Below are positions 48,401 through 58,998 of a DNA stretch of 64,000 nucleotides, piece after piece. The notes below the pieces were generated by a model. It made no database searches, was not told where the DNA came from, and worked only from the letters and a program-made list of their open reading frames with translations. The DNA comes from Circinella umbellata (lineage: Eukaryota; Mucoromycota; Mucoromycetes; Mucorales; Lichtheimiaceae), in assembly GCA_025093555.1 (NCBI GenBank), contig JAIWNF010000020.1, forward strand, positions 186,001 through 250,000, in the 5' to 3' direction. Both the position numbers and the translations under genes were made by a program. Numbering within the stretch: the stretch's first letter is position 1; each line of letters opens with the position of its first letter.

Positions 48401-49203
48401 CGTTCGAAAATAATTTGTTACAGCTTCCACCTACACCATGGAGCACTACGTCAGCTTTCTATTCACCAACATCGACCAACAGCAGCAGTAGTTACATTAG
48501 CAGTAATAATAACCATAATGGAAGTACACGAGCAACAACTCCTAGCAGTACAACAACAAAAGGAAAATTCGTATCTGAAGAAGATTTGGGAGCAGCAGCA
48601 GCAGCAGCAGCATCACCGACGACAGCGATGGAAACAAGAACAGCAACAGTGATAGCGGATGAAAGACAGCCACTTTTGCAAAAGCAACATCAACATCATT
48701 CAACTGAATCCTATTGTAGTTTTGATCATCCGTCATCTTCACGTTCTAACCCAGCTCAATGTCGAGACTGTATGACCCGTCGGCAATCATCGTCACTTTA
48801 TGATAAAAGCAACAGCAATAGTTGTGTTTCCTCCTCAGATAGTTTATTTAGTAAATATAATAACAACAACAGCAATAATAATAGCAGTAGCAACATAATA
48901 GAAAGAGATGGAGACAAAGGAGGAAAACGTACTGTAACTGACCGGCTGACTCGTTTGCTGTGTACTTTATGGCCAACATTAGGTAATATTACTAATCATG
49001 AGGCTGTTCGTTCAGGTGCTATTCTACCAGTTCATAATAATAGTGTTTTAAAAGAAGAAGAAGAGCAAGGAATCACCAGTAACAAATCATTATTAATGGA
49101 AGACCAATATCGACCTAATCCATTAAAACTGTTGTTCATATGTGTAGCAGCAGCGGCAACAGTAGCCACCTTACTATATTATAATTTAGATACTACATTA
49201 TAA
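45458..49203 (+). CDS. SPX-VTC-like protein (polyphosphate/phosphate sensing family)
   Basis: A 1045-aa model from six exons (45458-45838, 45992-46374, 46501-47537, 47688-48043, 48130-48213, 48307-49203). The N-terminal part carries the late SPX helices: FLRKLEFELIKVHDFYHLKL and NFVKENHRGLFTIVYKYDHH; the usual N-terminal MKFG-type SPX start is missing. Then come an acidic linker and a VTC-type tunnel domain: QFWVHPDNLTEILLYITKYM, SLRMRWYEEDQ, VAMEEKVYQP, IISIDTEIAIARH and RFPYAVIKISC, with HGVAILLQNKVEHLPQW. A Ser/Asn/Ala-rich tail ends in a single membrane segment, LLFICVAAAATVATLLYY. VTC proteins make polyphosphate at the vacuole. Large insertions (between SPX and VTC and inside the tunnel) and several changed positions suggest a regulatory or divergent member rather than Vtc4 itself. 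Confidence 0.85.
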
Positions 49204-51003
49204 TATATTAAAATAAAAGAAAATTCGTTTCCCACGATTTATATTTGTAATCTTTCTATTTATTATCTCTAGTAATTATATATCTGAATACAATTCATTC
49301 TGATCAGTAGACTATTTTGTTATTCTTCTTTATAATAATGTTTTCTTTTTCAAGTTGCCTTTTACTATGTTTATTTTTTGTTTATAGACAAGCGTTTCAA
49401 TAAATATAATGTTACAGTATTGTTTTTTTTCCACTTTGTCTTGTATTTTCTTTGAAGGCTTCGGACCGATAGATTGCTTGCTACTCCATGATCACATTCG
49501 TTCTATATATCTGTAATAGTACAAAATGTTTTATTAAGCTCGCTTATCAGTATTGCGGAGGCAGGGATGAGAAGAATAATAAAAATGAAGGGTAATTTTC
49601 ATTCACCAGAATATTGTTGTTGTCAGTGTTATCTTCGTCTACTTCTCTTACCGTTAGTGATTGTACATCATCTGTCAACAAGACTGTTGATGTTAAGCGC
49701 GCTATTCATAGGGATCTGTGATAAATAAAGAGAATATGAGAAAATGACATTGACTACATGGATGGCATCTAAAAACACTTCCTGTTGCAATGCATTAAAT
49801 CTGCTGATGCTGTTTTTAATACCATAAGTAAGTACTACCAGAAATTTACATTAAGTGAATTTATTCACAAAATTCAATTTTTCTTTAGAAACAGAGCCAG
49901 GAGGACAAACTTAAGTTACTGACAAAGCTTGAAACATTGAAATTACAATATATATCACCTCCAGTTTAACTACGTATTAAGATTCTATCTCATCAAAAAA
50001 AATGAAAACTAAATAAAAATATTATTAATCAAATGATTTCTATCGTAGATTGCTTTAAACACTTATTACTAGAGAGTCTCACTCAATTTTTGTTTTCAAT
50101 CAATAGCAAAGTCATAGATTCAGATCAAGGATCCCAGCCTCTGATTGATTTGGAACAATTGATTACTTCTACGTAGTCTTTCAAAATTAAAAATTGTATT
50201 TGTATCGTTGCGCTATGTGTAAAGATACTGTTGCTCCAGTTTTGAAGGATCTAAGTGAAGCCAAATGTTTACGCGAGCTTGATGTTTACTTATACTATCT
50301 CTTTGATAAAGCTTTTAAGGATACATGTATATAGTCAAAACACTGTTACTTATTAGCAACGAGATACAAGAATAAACGGGGAATCATCACAAATCCTTTT
50401 TTGAAAAGTTACTTGATAAATGGAAAAGTGATTAGTTCACTTTACACACATTAAGAGAAAAAGTGAACATTCTAGTATAGTGTATCAGCATAAAGCTACC
50501 TATGAATAATGACTATAATATATATATTATAGTAATATTGTATTCAAATATTACTATATCTCAATATATATAAAGTCGTAAGTATGTAGATTGCTCATAT
50601 CAATACTATCAATAAACTTTTGTGGACTCTATGCTAATGGGTGATTATCAAAGAGCATCATGGTTTACACTTGTACAATGTTTTTTTTTGGTACGTATAT
50701 GTAGTTCCAAATATTTTTTTACAAAAATGGTAGCAAGATTACTGTAAATATATAAACAAATAAGGATAATACATAGCGAAAAAAAAACAAATGACAGAAA
50801 TAACATGTTGTTAAAGATATGGTTCTGTACAATTAGGTATTTATTATTATTATTATTATTAAATAGGAAATTTATAAGGAAGAGTAAGTGAGGTTTATGC
50901 AGAACAGCCAACGCGTTGGATATATGTATATGCGGGCCACTATAATAACGTCTCGATTATTGTTCTATGGTATACTATCAAATTTACAAAAAAAAAAAGA
51001 GCT
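49204..51003. other. Convergent intergenic region with possible transposon scraps
   Basis: About 1.8 kb. A plus-strand stretch at about 50213-50430 reads MCKDTVAPVLKDLSEAKCLR, LDVYLYYLFDKAFKDT, a stop, then LLATRYKNKRGI. This looks like a dead hAT-like transposase but is too short to prove. A perfect TA-rich inverted patch lies near 50518-50534. An ATT repeat occurs at 50840-50861. Confidence 0.35.
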
Positions 51004-53568
51004 CTAAGATGATCCAAAAATATGGTCTTTCAATGGTTCTAGGCGAAACTTAAATTCTCTTAATCGTGCACTTGTGGGTGCCCATTGTAAAAAGAGTTCA
51101 TGAAGTCGCGCTAATTCTTTTGATGCCCATCCTTCCTTGGTAATTGTAGAATCTTCAAAAAGCCCACGTAATACCCAAGGAAGGTAATAAGGGTTAAGCC
51201 GAAGACTTGCCTTGAAATGATCCATTCGTGTTTCGTCTTCTTGTTGCTGTAATAAGGATATATTTTTATTATTTGCTGATCGTGGTAAAGAAGTTGATGC
51301 AGCTTGTTGTTGTTGTTGCTGTTGTTGTTGTTTTAATGGTGAAATTCCTGGGGTATCGAAAAGATATCTTACAGCCAGCGTGTATACATCAAGCTCTTCA
51401 TAAATTGTTGAATGGCCACCTTCAAATGCATATATACTACCAGCCAATACTTCACTAACATGAATAAGTAGTCCATGATCCGGTATTCCAGCATTCCGTA
51501 ATTTTAGTGCGAAAATAACCAAGTTCATCAAAAAATCATCTTCAGAATAGACATGCTTGTCAATATATACGGCTCGTAAGATATTTGGATGTGAGATACC
51601 AGTCATTATTGCAGAATAAAGTGGGACAACCTGATCTTGTAATGAGCCTACCAAAACCATTTTAATCCCTTTGTTCAATATACTTTTCAGCGAATCTCTG
51701 AACTTTTGTGATATATCGCTATTAGAGTCCATAAAATCAAAAAGTTCCCTTGCTGCATCTGCTTCAAAGTACTGTTTTAAATAACAAGTTAGCTTATTTC
51801 TTCTAATAACAAAAAAAATTAACAGTCCATCGACTCAAATACTTTATTTACCTTGACTATTAAGCTTCCTTGTAAGGATGGGAATGGACCATGTCCTATC
51901 CCAGCCATGGCAAGTAAACAAACTGACTGTCGATCTAAATGAATATGTCCGCGTTGCAGAAGTTGGTGCAACAACATGATTGATACAGGAGTCCCTTGTG
52001 AATGAGTGCCCCATAAAATAATATCGGCCGATGATATAGCTTCCAGCCATTCTAAGTTTGATATTAACTGGAGATGAAGTTTCTGTACCCTTTCTTCTAC
52101 TTTCCCTTCTCCCTCTAATGGAATGACAGTGATTGAATCGTCGGATAATGTCACTTGATGTTCTGTCTCCAGATAATGTTCTAGTGCGCCAGCCATCTGT
52201 TTACAAAACTTTTGAGATGTTCCTGTCGGTTCTCCAATCATACTTCGGACAAGCTATTTTGTTGTTTTATTGTCATTCAAAACCCCAACATCCCCCCCAA
52301 AAATCAATAACGAATTTTATTGAATTAAAATCTGCATAAATATATATAAGGGAAACTCTTTTTCTTAAAAAAAATGTAAAATTTACCTTTGTTGGAAACC
52401 ACCCATGAATACCCACAACTGCAATTTTTTTAGTTACTCGATTAGTTGAATGATTTTTAGCATCTGATGATACTATACTAGATAATTTTGCTTGAAGTAA
52501 CTTAGTCCATGGTAATGATGATTCTGGGTGTTCCTCTGTTATTGTTGGATTGCTGAAAATACTGCCAAAGGAGCTCAATGTAGAATTAAATATAGAGCCC
52601 AGTGCAGAAGAAGAGTCAGATTGTTGTTCTTGTGTTGTAGCAAGTGGCGCAAAACGCGATTTATAGATGGGTAGTACTGGGTTGTTTTTGGGCGCAGAGG
52701 ATGATGATGCTATAGTGGGAGCCTTTGTTGCTGCGGTGGCGCTTGAAATGGTGGGAGGCGCCGTTGTACTAGAAGCATCAGTTGCAGTCGTTTCAACGAT
52801 AGAGACATTTTCGTCATTTGCGAAACTCTGTTGTTGATCACATGGTTCTCTGCCCCGTGCAGCAATGACGGTATCTAGTATCCGGTGCTGATCAATCATA
52901 CTGGCTCCTGACTTGATCATTACGGAACTACTATTTAATGATGCAGTTTCACTAATAATAATTGCTTGACGATGCTGTTTGATAAGTCGAGTCATAGCAG
53001 GAGATTGGAGTTGAAGTTCTTGTTGTTGCTGTGGTTGTTGGTCTTCCATAATATTATTATTTCCTGCTCCTCCCACGCTGTCAGAGTCTGACAATGCAAC
53101 ACTTCCATTTGCAGATACTCGAGTTGAAAATGTATCAGGTAAAGCTTTTGCTGAGCAATTCCATTGTTGCTGTTGATATATAGATGTTTCATCTCCTTGA
53201 TGTTGTTGTGTTTGCATAAGTCGATGTAGTGACTCAACGCTTGATTTGGATATAATGGATTCGGCTCTTACTCCGGGCCAACGATGATGATAGTGCTGCT
53301 GTTGTTTTGCTAATTCAACAGAGAGCGCGATCTTTGCTGTTGGCTTTTCGTCTATAAACTTATGATTGCTGCTGTCAGATTCTTCTTGATCAGGTTCTCT
53401 TTCTGCACCGACATGAACGTTAGTAGTCTTGGTAATGGGCGATGGTTTTGCACTAATCATTATTGTTTTCTTTTCACAATGTTGTTCATAAGGTTCATGC
53501 TGCAGTTTTTCGTTTTGCTGGTTTTCTCCAATTGCCCAAGAGGTGATCAAACTGACCCAGATCAACAT
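51004..53568 (-). CDS. Alpha/beta-hydrolase-fold protein similar to yeast YML020W
   Basis: A 783-aa model from three exons (52387-53568, 51852-52253, 51004-51771). The N-terminal 350 residues are a Ser/Gln/Thr-rich low-complexity region. The conserved part starts KKIAVVGIHGWFPTKLVRSM (oxyanion-type HGW motif), then DIILWGTHSQGTPVSIMLLH with a nucleophile-elbow-like THSQG, LAMAGIGHGPFPSLQGSL, and KMVLVGSLQDQVVPLYSA with a potential acid Asp, then FEGGHSTIYEELDVY with a potential catalytic His. This order (HGW, THSQG, DQVVP, GGH) matches the fungal family of yeast YML020W, of unknown function. A Gln repeat (nine Gln from a TTG run at 51307-51333) interrupts the C-terminal half. The start could also be the downstream Met at 53460. 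Confidence 0.88.
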
Positions 53569-54585
53569 TCACAACAAATAAAAAAAAAGAATTATCCTAT
53601 TCTTTCAGACAATAAGAGGAGATAGATAAAAGGGTAGAAAAGGAATATATAAAGAAAGAGATGTAAAAGTAAGTTAATAAAAGGAAAGGAATAGTAAAAG
53701 AAAATAAAAACGTGGACCAAGTATTAAAATAAAAAGCATGCCCTGGTATTTTTTTTAGTGCTAAAAAGGCACCACAAAGTGAGTTATAATAGTCGGCATA
53801 AGCAAAACCATATGATCAGCTTCTCTCCTCAATTCATTTTATATTCCTCCAATGGAAGCGGACTATTTGTTCATTATGTTGCGGCTGTGTATTATGTCAG
53901 GAATGCATAATAAATAATGAGGCGCATCTATTGAACACATGGGTTGTATCATTTTGACGCTTTTTTTTTTACCCCAACAATTTGCTATAATATTTAATCC
54001 ATTACGTTTCCATGATGATGATTAAACCTCTTTTTACTTTCAGTCGCTAGTTGCAGGATACCATTTACTTAATACGGAACATAAAAGTCAGCTTCTGTAC
54101 CATTACAGTAAGCATATTTTATATTATTTTGGTGGGAAATCCAAGTCCGTTCATTATTAATTATTATTTTTCATTTTGATCCTATTGTTATCAATGAGCG
54201 GATTGTTCTTGTACCATTGTCAATTATTATAATAAACACAATAGTCCAAACTGGCCGGTTCCCTTCATCGACACATCATGTGATCATTTCTGATTATTAT
54301 TTTTAATATGAAAATAAAAACTTCAGGGTTATCGTCTTACTATAAATACGCTTTTCGTGCAACATAGCATTATGCAATATAAAAACACAAATATCTTTAA
54401 TTTTAAATTATAAAAGCAGCATTTAATATACTTTAGCTACTTAAATTAATGATACACCCGTAGTTCTATATATATTGCCAATATTAATAGAGAATACTAT
54501 TTTACTATTACCTTATTGTTAACAGAAGCGACAGATGATTGATATAATACTTTATTTTTTTATTGGATCAAAAACATAACTTATA
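53569..54585. other. Upstream flank of the hydrolase gene
   Basis: About 1 kb. A purine-rich plus strand at 53600-53710 marks the likely leader/promoter of the minus-strand gene. No other gene seen. Confidence 0.45.
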
Positions 54586-54868
54586 CAGTGGAAACCTACT
54601 ATTCGGAACACACTTCTGTTTTTTTTTTCTTTTAAAAGATGATGTACATAAAGAATGGGCATTTGTATCGGTTGGAGTAAATAATTTTTGTTTATGGTAC
54701 GACTTTGAGATGCATTAACAATCTATATAAGGTAGCTAGAGTATGTCGAATAAAACGTAATATGTAAAATGACGGATATCCACAAGAACTCGCTGACACT
54801 TTGAACGAATTAGTGTTAGAATTATATAGAATTGTTTACTTGCCGGGATGCAAAAGTCGTGTCCACTG
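54586..54868. mobile_element. Candidate TA-flanked MITE (283 bp)
   Basis: The left end is TA|CAGTGGAAACCTACTATTCG at 54584 on. The right end is GTGTCCACTG|TA, ending at 54868-54870. The termini form an inverted pair, CAGTGGA and TCCACTG, each bordered by TA. CAGTGGAAC-type ends with ATTCGGAAC are typical of pogo/Tc1-group elements. The inside has no transposase frame, so a non-autonomous element is likely. Only the outer seven bases are perfect, so chance cannot be excluded. Confidence 0.5.
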
Positions 54869-56324
54869 TAGTAGTACATAAGGAAGTCTTTTTTTGCTCT
54901 TACGTAAACACTTTTTCTTGAAAGAAAGTTTTTATCATACGTCCCGCCAAAACACTTACAAAACAGTACCTAAGAGGAAGGACGGAAGACAGCGAATTTG
55001 TTCCGTCTGCTCCTCAAAAAGGAACTTTACTCCCCAAAACAAAGTGGACAAAATTACCGTAAAAAAGTTGTTGAGTCTTATTAATAGTAGTAAGAATTAT
55101 GAGAGACTGTATATCAAGGAATATATATACGAGAGTGTACAACAGAATGTAAAAATGAATCTTCTTTGTAATAAGCCCATCCGAATATTCACCATCAATA
55201 TCTTAAAAAATAAGAGAATTCGGTAAGCGTACTTGATCTACAGTCATGTAATAAATTGAGCCATAGAATTAAAAAAAGTCATGCAATCTAAATGCAATAG
55301 AATCAAGTGGATGCACCCGCGTCAGTGAAAAATGTGGTTACATTCATCTAGCCACCCTTCTTTTCCGACAGTATACGTATCGCAGCTGGCTGAAGATATA
55401 TCATCAAACTATACGCTTGTTTCGTTGTGTTTTGAAATACAAAAAGCAGTATAGAATTAACCAATTAGTATAATGAAATGTAAAGAGGAAATAGAATAAA
55501 TAAAATTCCTTAACACAAAAAGGATCAATATAGCTAATTATATTTTTTTATCTCTAAACAAAAGACTATTAACGAATGTTTGTCTGATAAGAATTTGTAT
55601 GTTGCACAAAACTTAAAAGTAATAAACTGAAACATAAACTAAAAGTGCATCAATCCTTCTCACGAAAATAGATGTGTGATAATGATTATTTTTTTTCCGC
55701 TTACTGGTACTTTCCATCAAAGAGTTAAAGACTCTTCACTTCCACTAATATTTGTACCGACATTTGTATTATAAAATGCTTTTATAATTGTAACTCCGGG
55801 CTCACAACAGCGGTCCATAATATAAAAAACTACTTTAATATTGTTATTGCAATATAATGCGAGATATTTCGATTTACATAACTCAATAACAACTTCAAAA
55901 CGAGGAGCCGTGTATACTTTTCATGCATAACCCTTGGATAAGATGTTTTGTAATATTAGTTACACCACCGGCACTGATGTCCGCATAGTACATTATCACG
56001 AACGAAAAGATATACTCAAAAAAGACAATAAAGTTAGAATCGTTTAGGGTTGTCATATTCTTTTTTTTTTTCGCTCGTTATCTCATGACTACAACATCCT
56101 GATAACAATTTTCCCTTTTTACTGATAAAGAATATTATAAAAAAAAACCGAATATATGAAACATATATAAGTCCCCCTTTCCCAACCAACAAAAAAAAAC
56201 TAACATAAATAATTAACAAAAATTGATCATCTTTTTTGTTTTTATTATTATTACTATTCATTTGTTAATTATTCTGCTATAACATTCAACAACTTGTTGC
56301 ATTTTCTTAAGAAAAAGGACAAAA
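54869..56324. other. Intergenic region with a doubtful plus-strand frame
   Basis: A 110-codon frame at 54894-55226 contains KTVPKRKDGRQRICSVCSSK, which has two Cys in CxxC spacing and a basic run and resembles the tail zinc knot of piggyBac-like transposases. No second Cys/His pair or other domain could be found. The rest is AT-rich and contains the mpaB-like gene's promoter. Confidence 0.35.
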
Positions 56325-57880
56325 ATGGATTTTATCAATAACAAGCTGTTACCTTTACAAGTCGAAGGTCTTTTTTCCATGTTGAATAGCTGTTTGGTGA
56401 ATGGCTCCACTTTGGTTAAGAAAAACAGAGGAACGATTGCATCAGCAGCTGCCATTGCCTCAGTTTGTTATCTTGCTACTGTCCGAAGTCAGCGATACCG
56501 ATACATTAACGAATTACGCGATAAATATCCGGATCCAACTATGCCTCTCAAGGATTCCAAAATTGCTGCAGAAGTATTCGATACTACTATTCGAAAAGAA
56601 TTTCCAGGTAGCTATACCACATAAACCTCTACGCCAGGTAAACTTTTGTTTCACAAGAAATTAACAACGTACCAATAGCACTTCATTATGTTGCATTTCA
56701 AATTGCATTATATCGCTCAGTTACTATTCCATCCATTAGTAGACTGATTGTCGCTACTGGAGAAGCTCATGGTAACCCCCAAAAACGAGAAGAAGATTCA
56801 TATTTGCTATTGGTGTGTAATGATATAATAGATATTGCTTCACATAAACTATAATATTTATTGTATAGCTTTTTTAATTTTTTTTCTTTTGGAATCAACC
56901 TAAAAATTTATAGCATGAAATGCTCGATGTATACCCCCACATTCAACATGAAAAGGAAAAGAATCCCAATTTATCATCAAAAAATATAGAAATACAAGAA
57001 ACTAGACGTACACATGCCATTGCACGCATGAATGAAATTCATGGTCGATACCGTATTTTACATGGTGATTTTCTGTACCAGCTTGTACTGTTTGTTCACG
57101 AGCCAATTTATTGGATTAACAAGTATGGTTACAGAAAGTTGGACAGGCTTGAGATCAATGTGGGTCAAAGATATCTAGTATATACACCAAGGAAGAGAGA
57201 AAGTTGTATAAATATTTACATGTAGATTTCCATATTAGGCTATATACAAGATGTGGGCAGATATCGCTGATGGTATGAGCCTGGAAAACTATCCAGAATC
57301 CGCAGAAAAAATGACTCAGTATCAAAAAGTAAAATACCTCTTCATTTTTTATTATTCTTATGGAGATGCAATGAATTTGTATTAACTGGTAATAGTTATT
57401 ACTTATTATCAATCCTATCTTCACCTTATTTTATACTATTAGGAATACTCTGAAGCTTATTCAAAATATTTCTCAACCAGCCACAAAATTTCAGAAGCTA
57501 CAATTGAAAATACTGCTCTTCATTTCCCATTCTGGCTTCGGCCTATGGTTCGTATGGCTTTTTCATGTATGATTAAACCTTTGGATTGTACCTCGTTTAA
57601 TTTACCTCTACCTTCATGGTGGTTCAAATTCATATTTGACTCTTATTTGTATTTGCATGGATACTATGTTCGATTTCTCAAGTTTCCTCGTCAAGAATCT
57701 TATTTGGGCACACCTATTCATCCTAATGAAAACAATCGATATATGCCGCAATATGAATCTGAATATCCAGCATATCCAAATGGATATACAATCGCTGGTC
57801 TGGGACCTACCAAGATCAAAACATCTTTATGTCCTATGCCAAATGTCCGCGTTGGTACCTGTCCTGTGGCACATTTTTAA
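56325..57880 (+). CDS. ER-bound oxygenase mpaB-like (DUF2236 family)
   Basis: A 403-aa model from five exons (56325-56607, 56658-56812, 56914-57159, 57239-57328, 57443-57880). It starts MDFINNKLLPLQVEGLFSML and has a hydrophobic N-terminal segment, IASAAAIASVCYLATV, which may anchor it in the ER. The family landmark is RRTHAIARMNEIHGRYRILH, followed by DFLYQLVLFVHEPIYWINKY and YKMWADIADGM. The pattern R/T...MN.IHGRY...D.LY...FV.EPI.W matches DUF2236, the family of fungal MpaB (oxidative side-chain cleavage in mycophenolic acid synthesis) and of bacterial latex-clearing proteins. The substrate here is unknown, and no biosynthetic cluster is visible nearby. Confidence 0.88.
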
Positions 57881-58998
57881 CAAACTTGGTGTATTGCAAA
57901 AGCAGGAGTAGTAACATATATAATTTTCCTTCTTTGTATAAGTATATTATATAAATTAGCTTTTTTCTTATTTTTTTTATTGATAACGCTTTCTTAATTT
58001 CGCTTATTATTCTTTTTTATATTATTATGTATGTAACTTTTCTTTTCCTTCCTTTTCCATTTATTTGTTTAATTTGCACGAATATATTTATGTATATACA
58101 TATGTAATTTATTCGAATAATCCATACAGTTCTGTTTTTTTTATTTCTTTACTCCCTTTTCTCAGTATAGTAAATACTTATAAAGCTAGGATGTATTTAT
58201 TCTTTTTGTCAGTTCAGCTGCCTGCTATGAGAAAATGTATTTTTTTAACTTATGGCTAGTTCAAGGAGAGATCCTGCAATACTTTACAAACGATAATAAT
58301 TGTTTCTATGGCTTTAAAAACATTCAGACTCCTTTTTTTCTCTCTCTTGGTCGATAGATAACGTTACTGATAAGATCGATAATATATTGTTTACATTGCA
58401 GATCATAAAAAGTGAAAAAAGCAATCCGGTGAATCGCCACTAGCGAATAAAGTCAAGCCTTATTATTCCAAACCCCTTTGCATTTTGGGATATTATTTAT
58501 AAAGTTATTTGCCCATCCCGATAATATGACATGATGTCAAGCGACACCAGTAAAATACTTCGAAACTTGGACAAAAAATAATATATATACCATACATCAA
58601 GAAAATTCGAAAATGTGACCTGCTATAAGGAAAACATATAGATAATTATTTGAGGCTTAACGATTGCTTACATTACATGATAACAGTGTGTAAACGATCG
58701 TCATGATGTGCCATGGGTAAGCCATGTTTGACTAGTAATATACGCCAAATCTAGGGGGGTTGAAATAAGGAGGGGGTTAGTTCTAAGTACAATAATAAAC
58801 AAAAAATTCCCGTACACTACTTAAAAATGCATGTAAGTTTGTTAACACAATCAAGAGAACAAAAAGAAAGATGTTGTATACATATTCGCCACGTCTTCTA
58901 GATTTTCTACTGCATATATACTAAATCAAACATTCTCTTATTCTTTTGTCCTTCTTCTCTTTCTCTCCTTTTGTTTCTTATAACTACTGCCTATTAGC
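57881..58998. other. Intergenic region
   Basis: About 1.1 kb between two plus-strand genes. Pyrimidine-rich DNA at 58934-58980 directly precedes the malic enzyme start. No gene seen. Confidence 0.5.
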
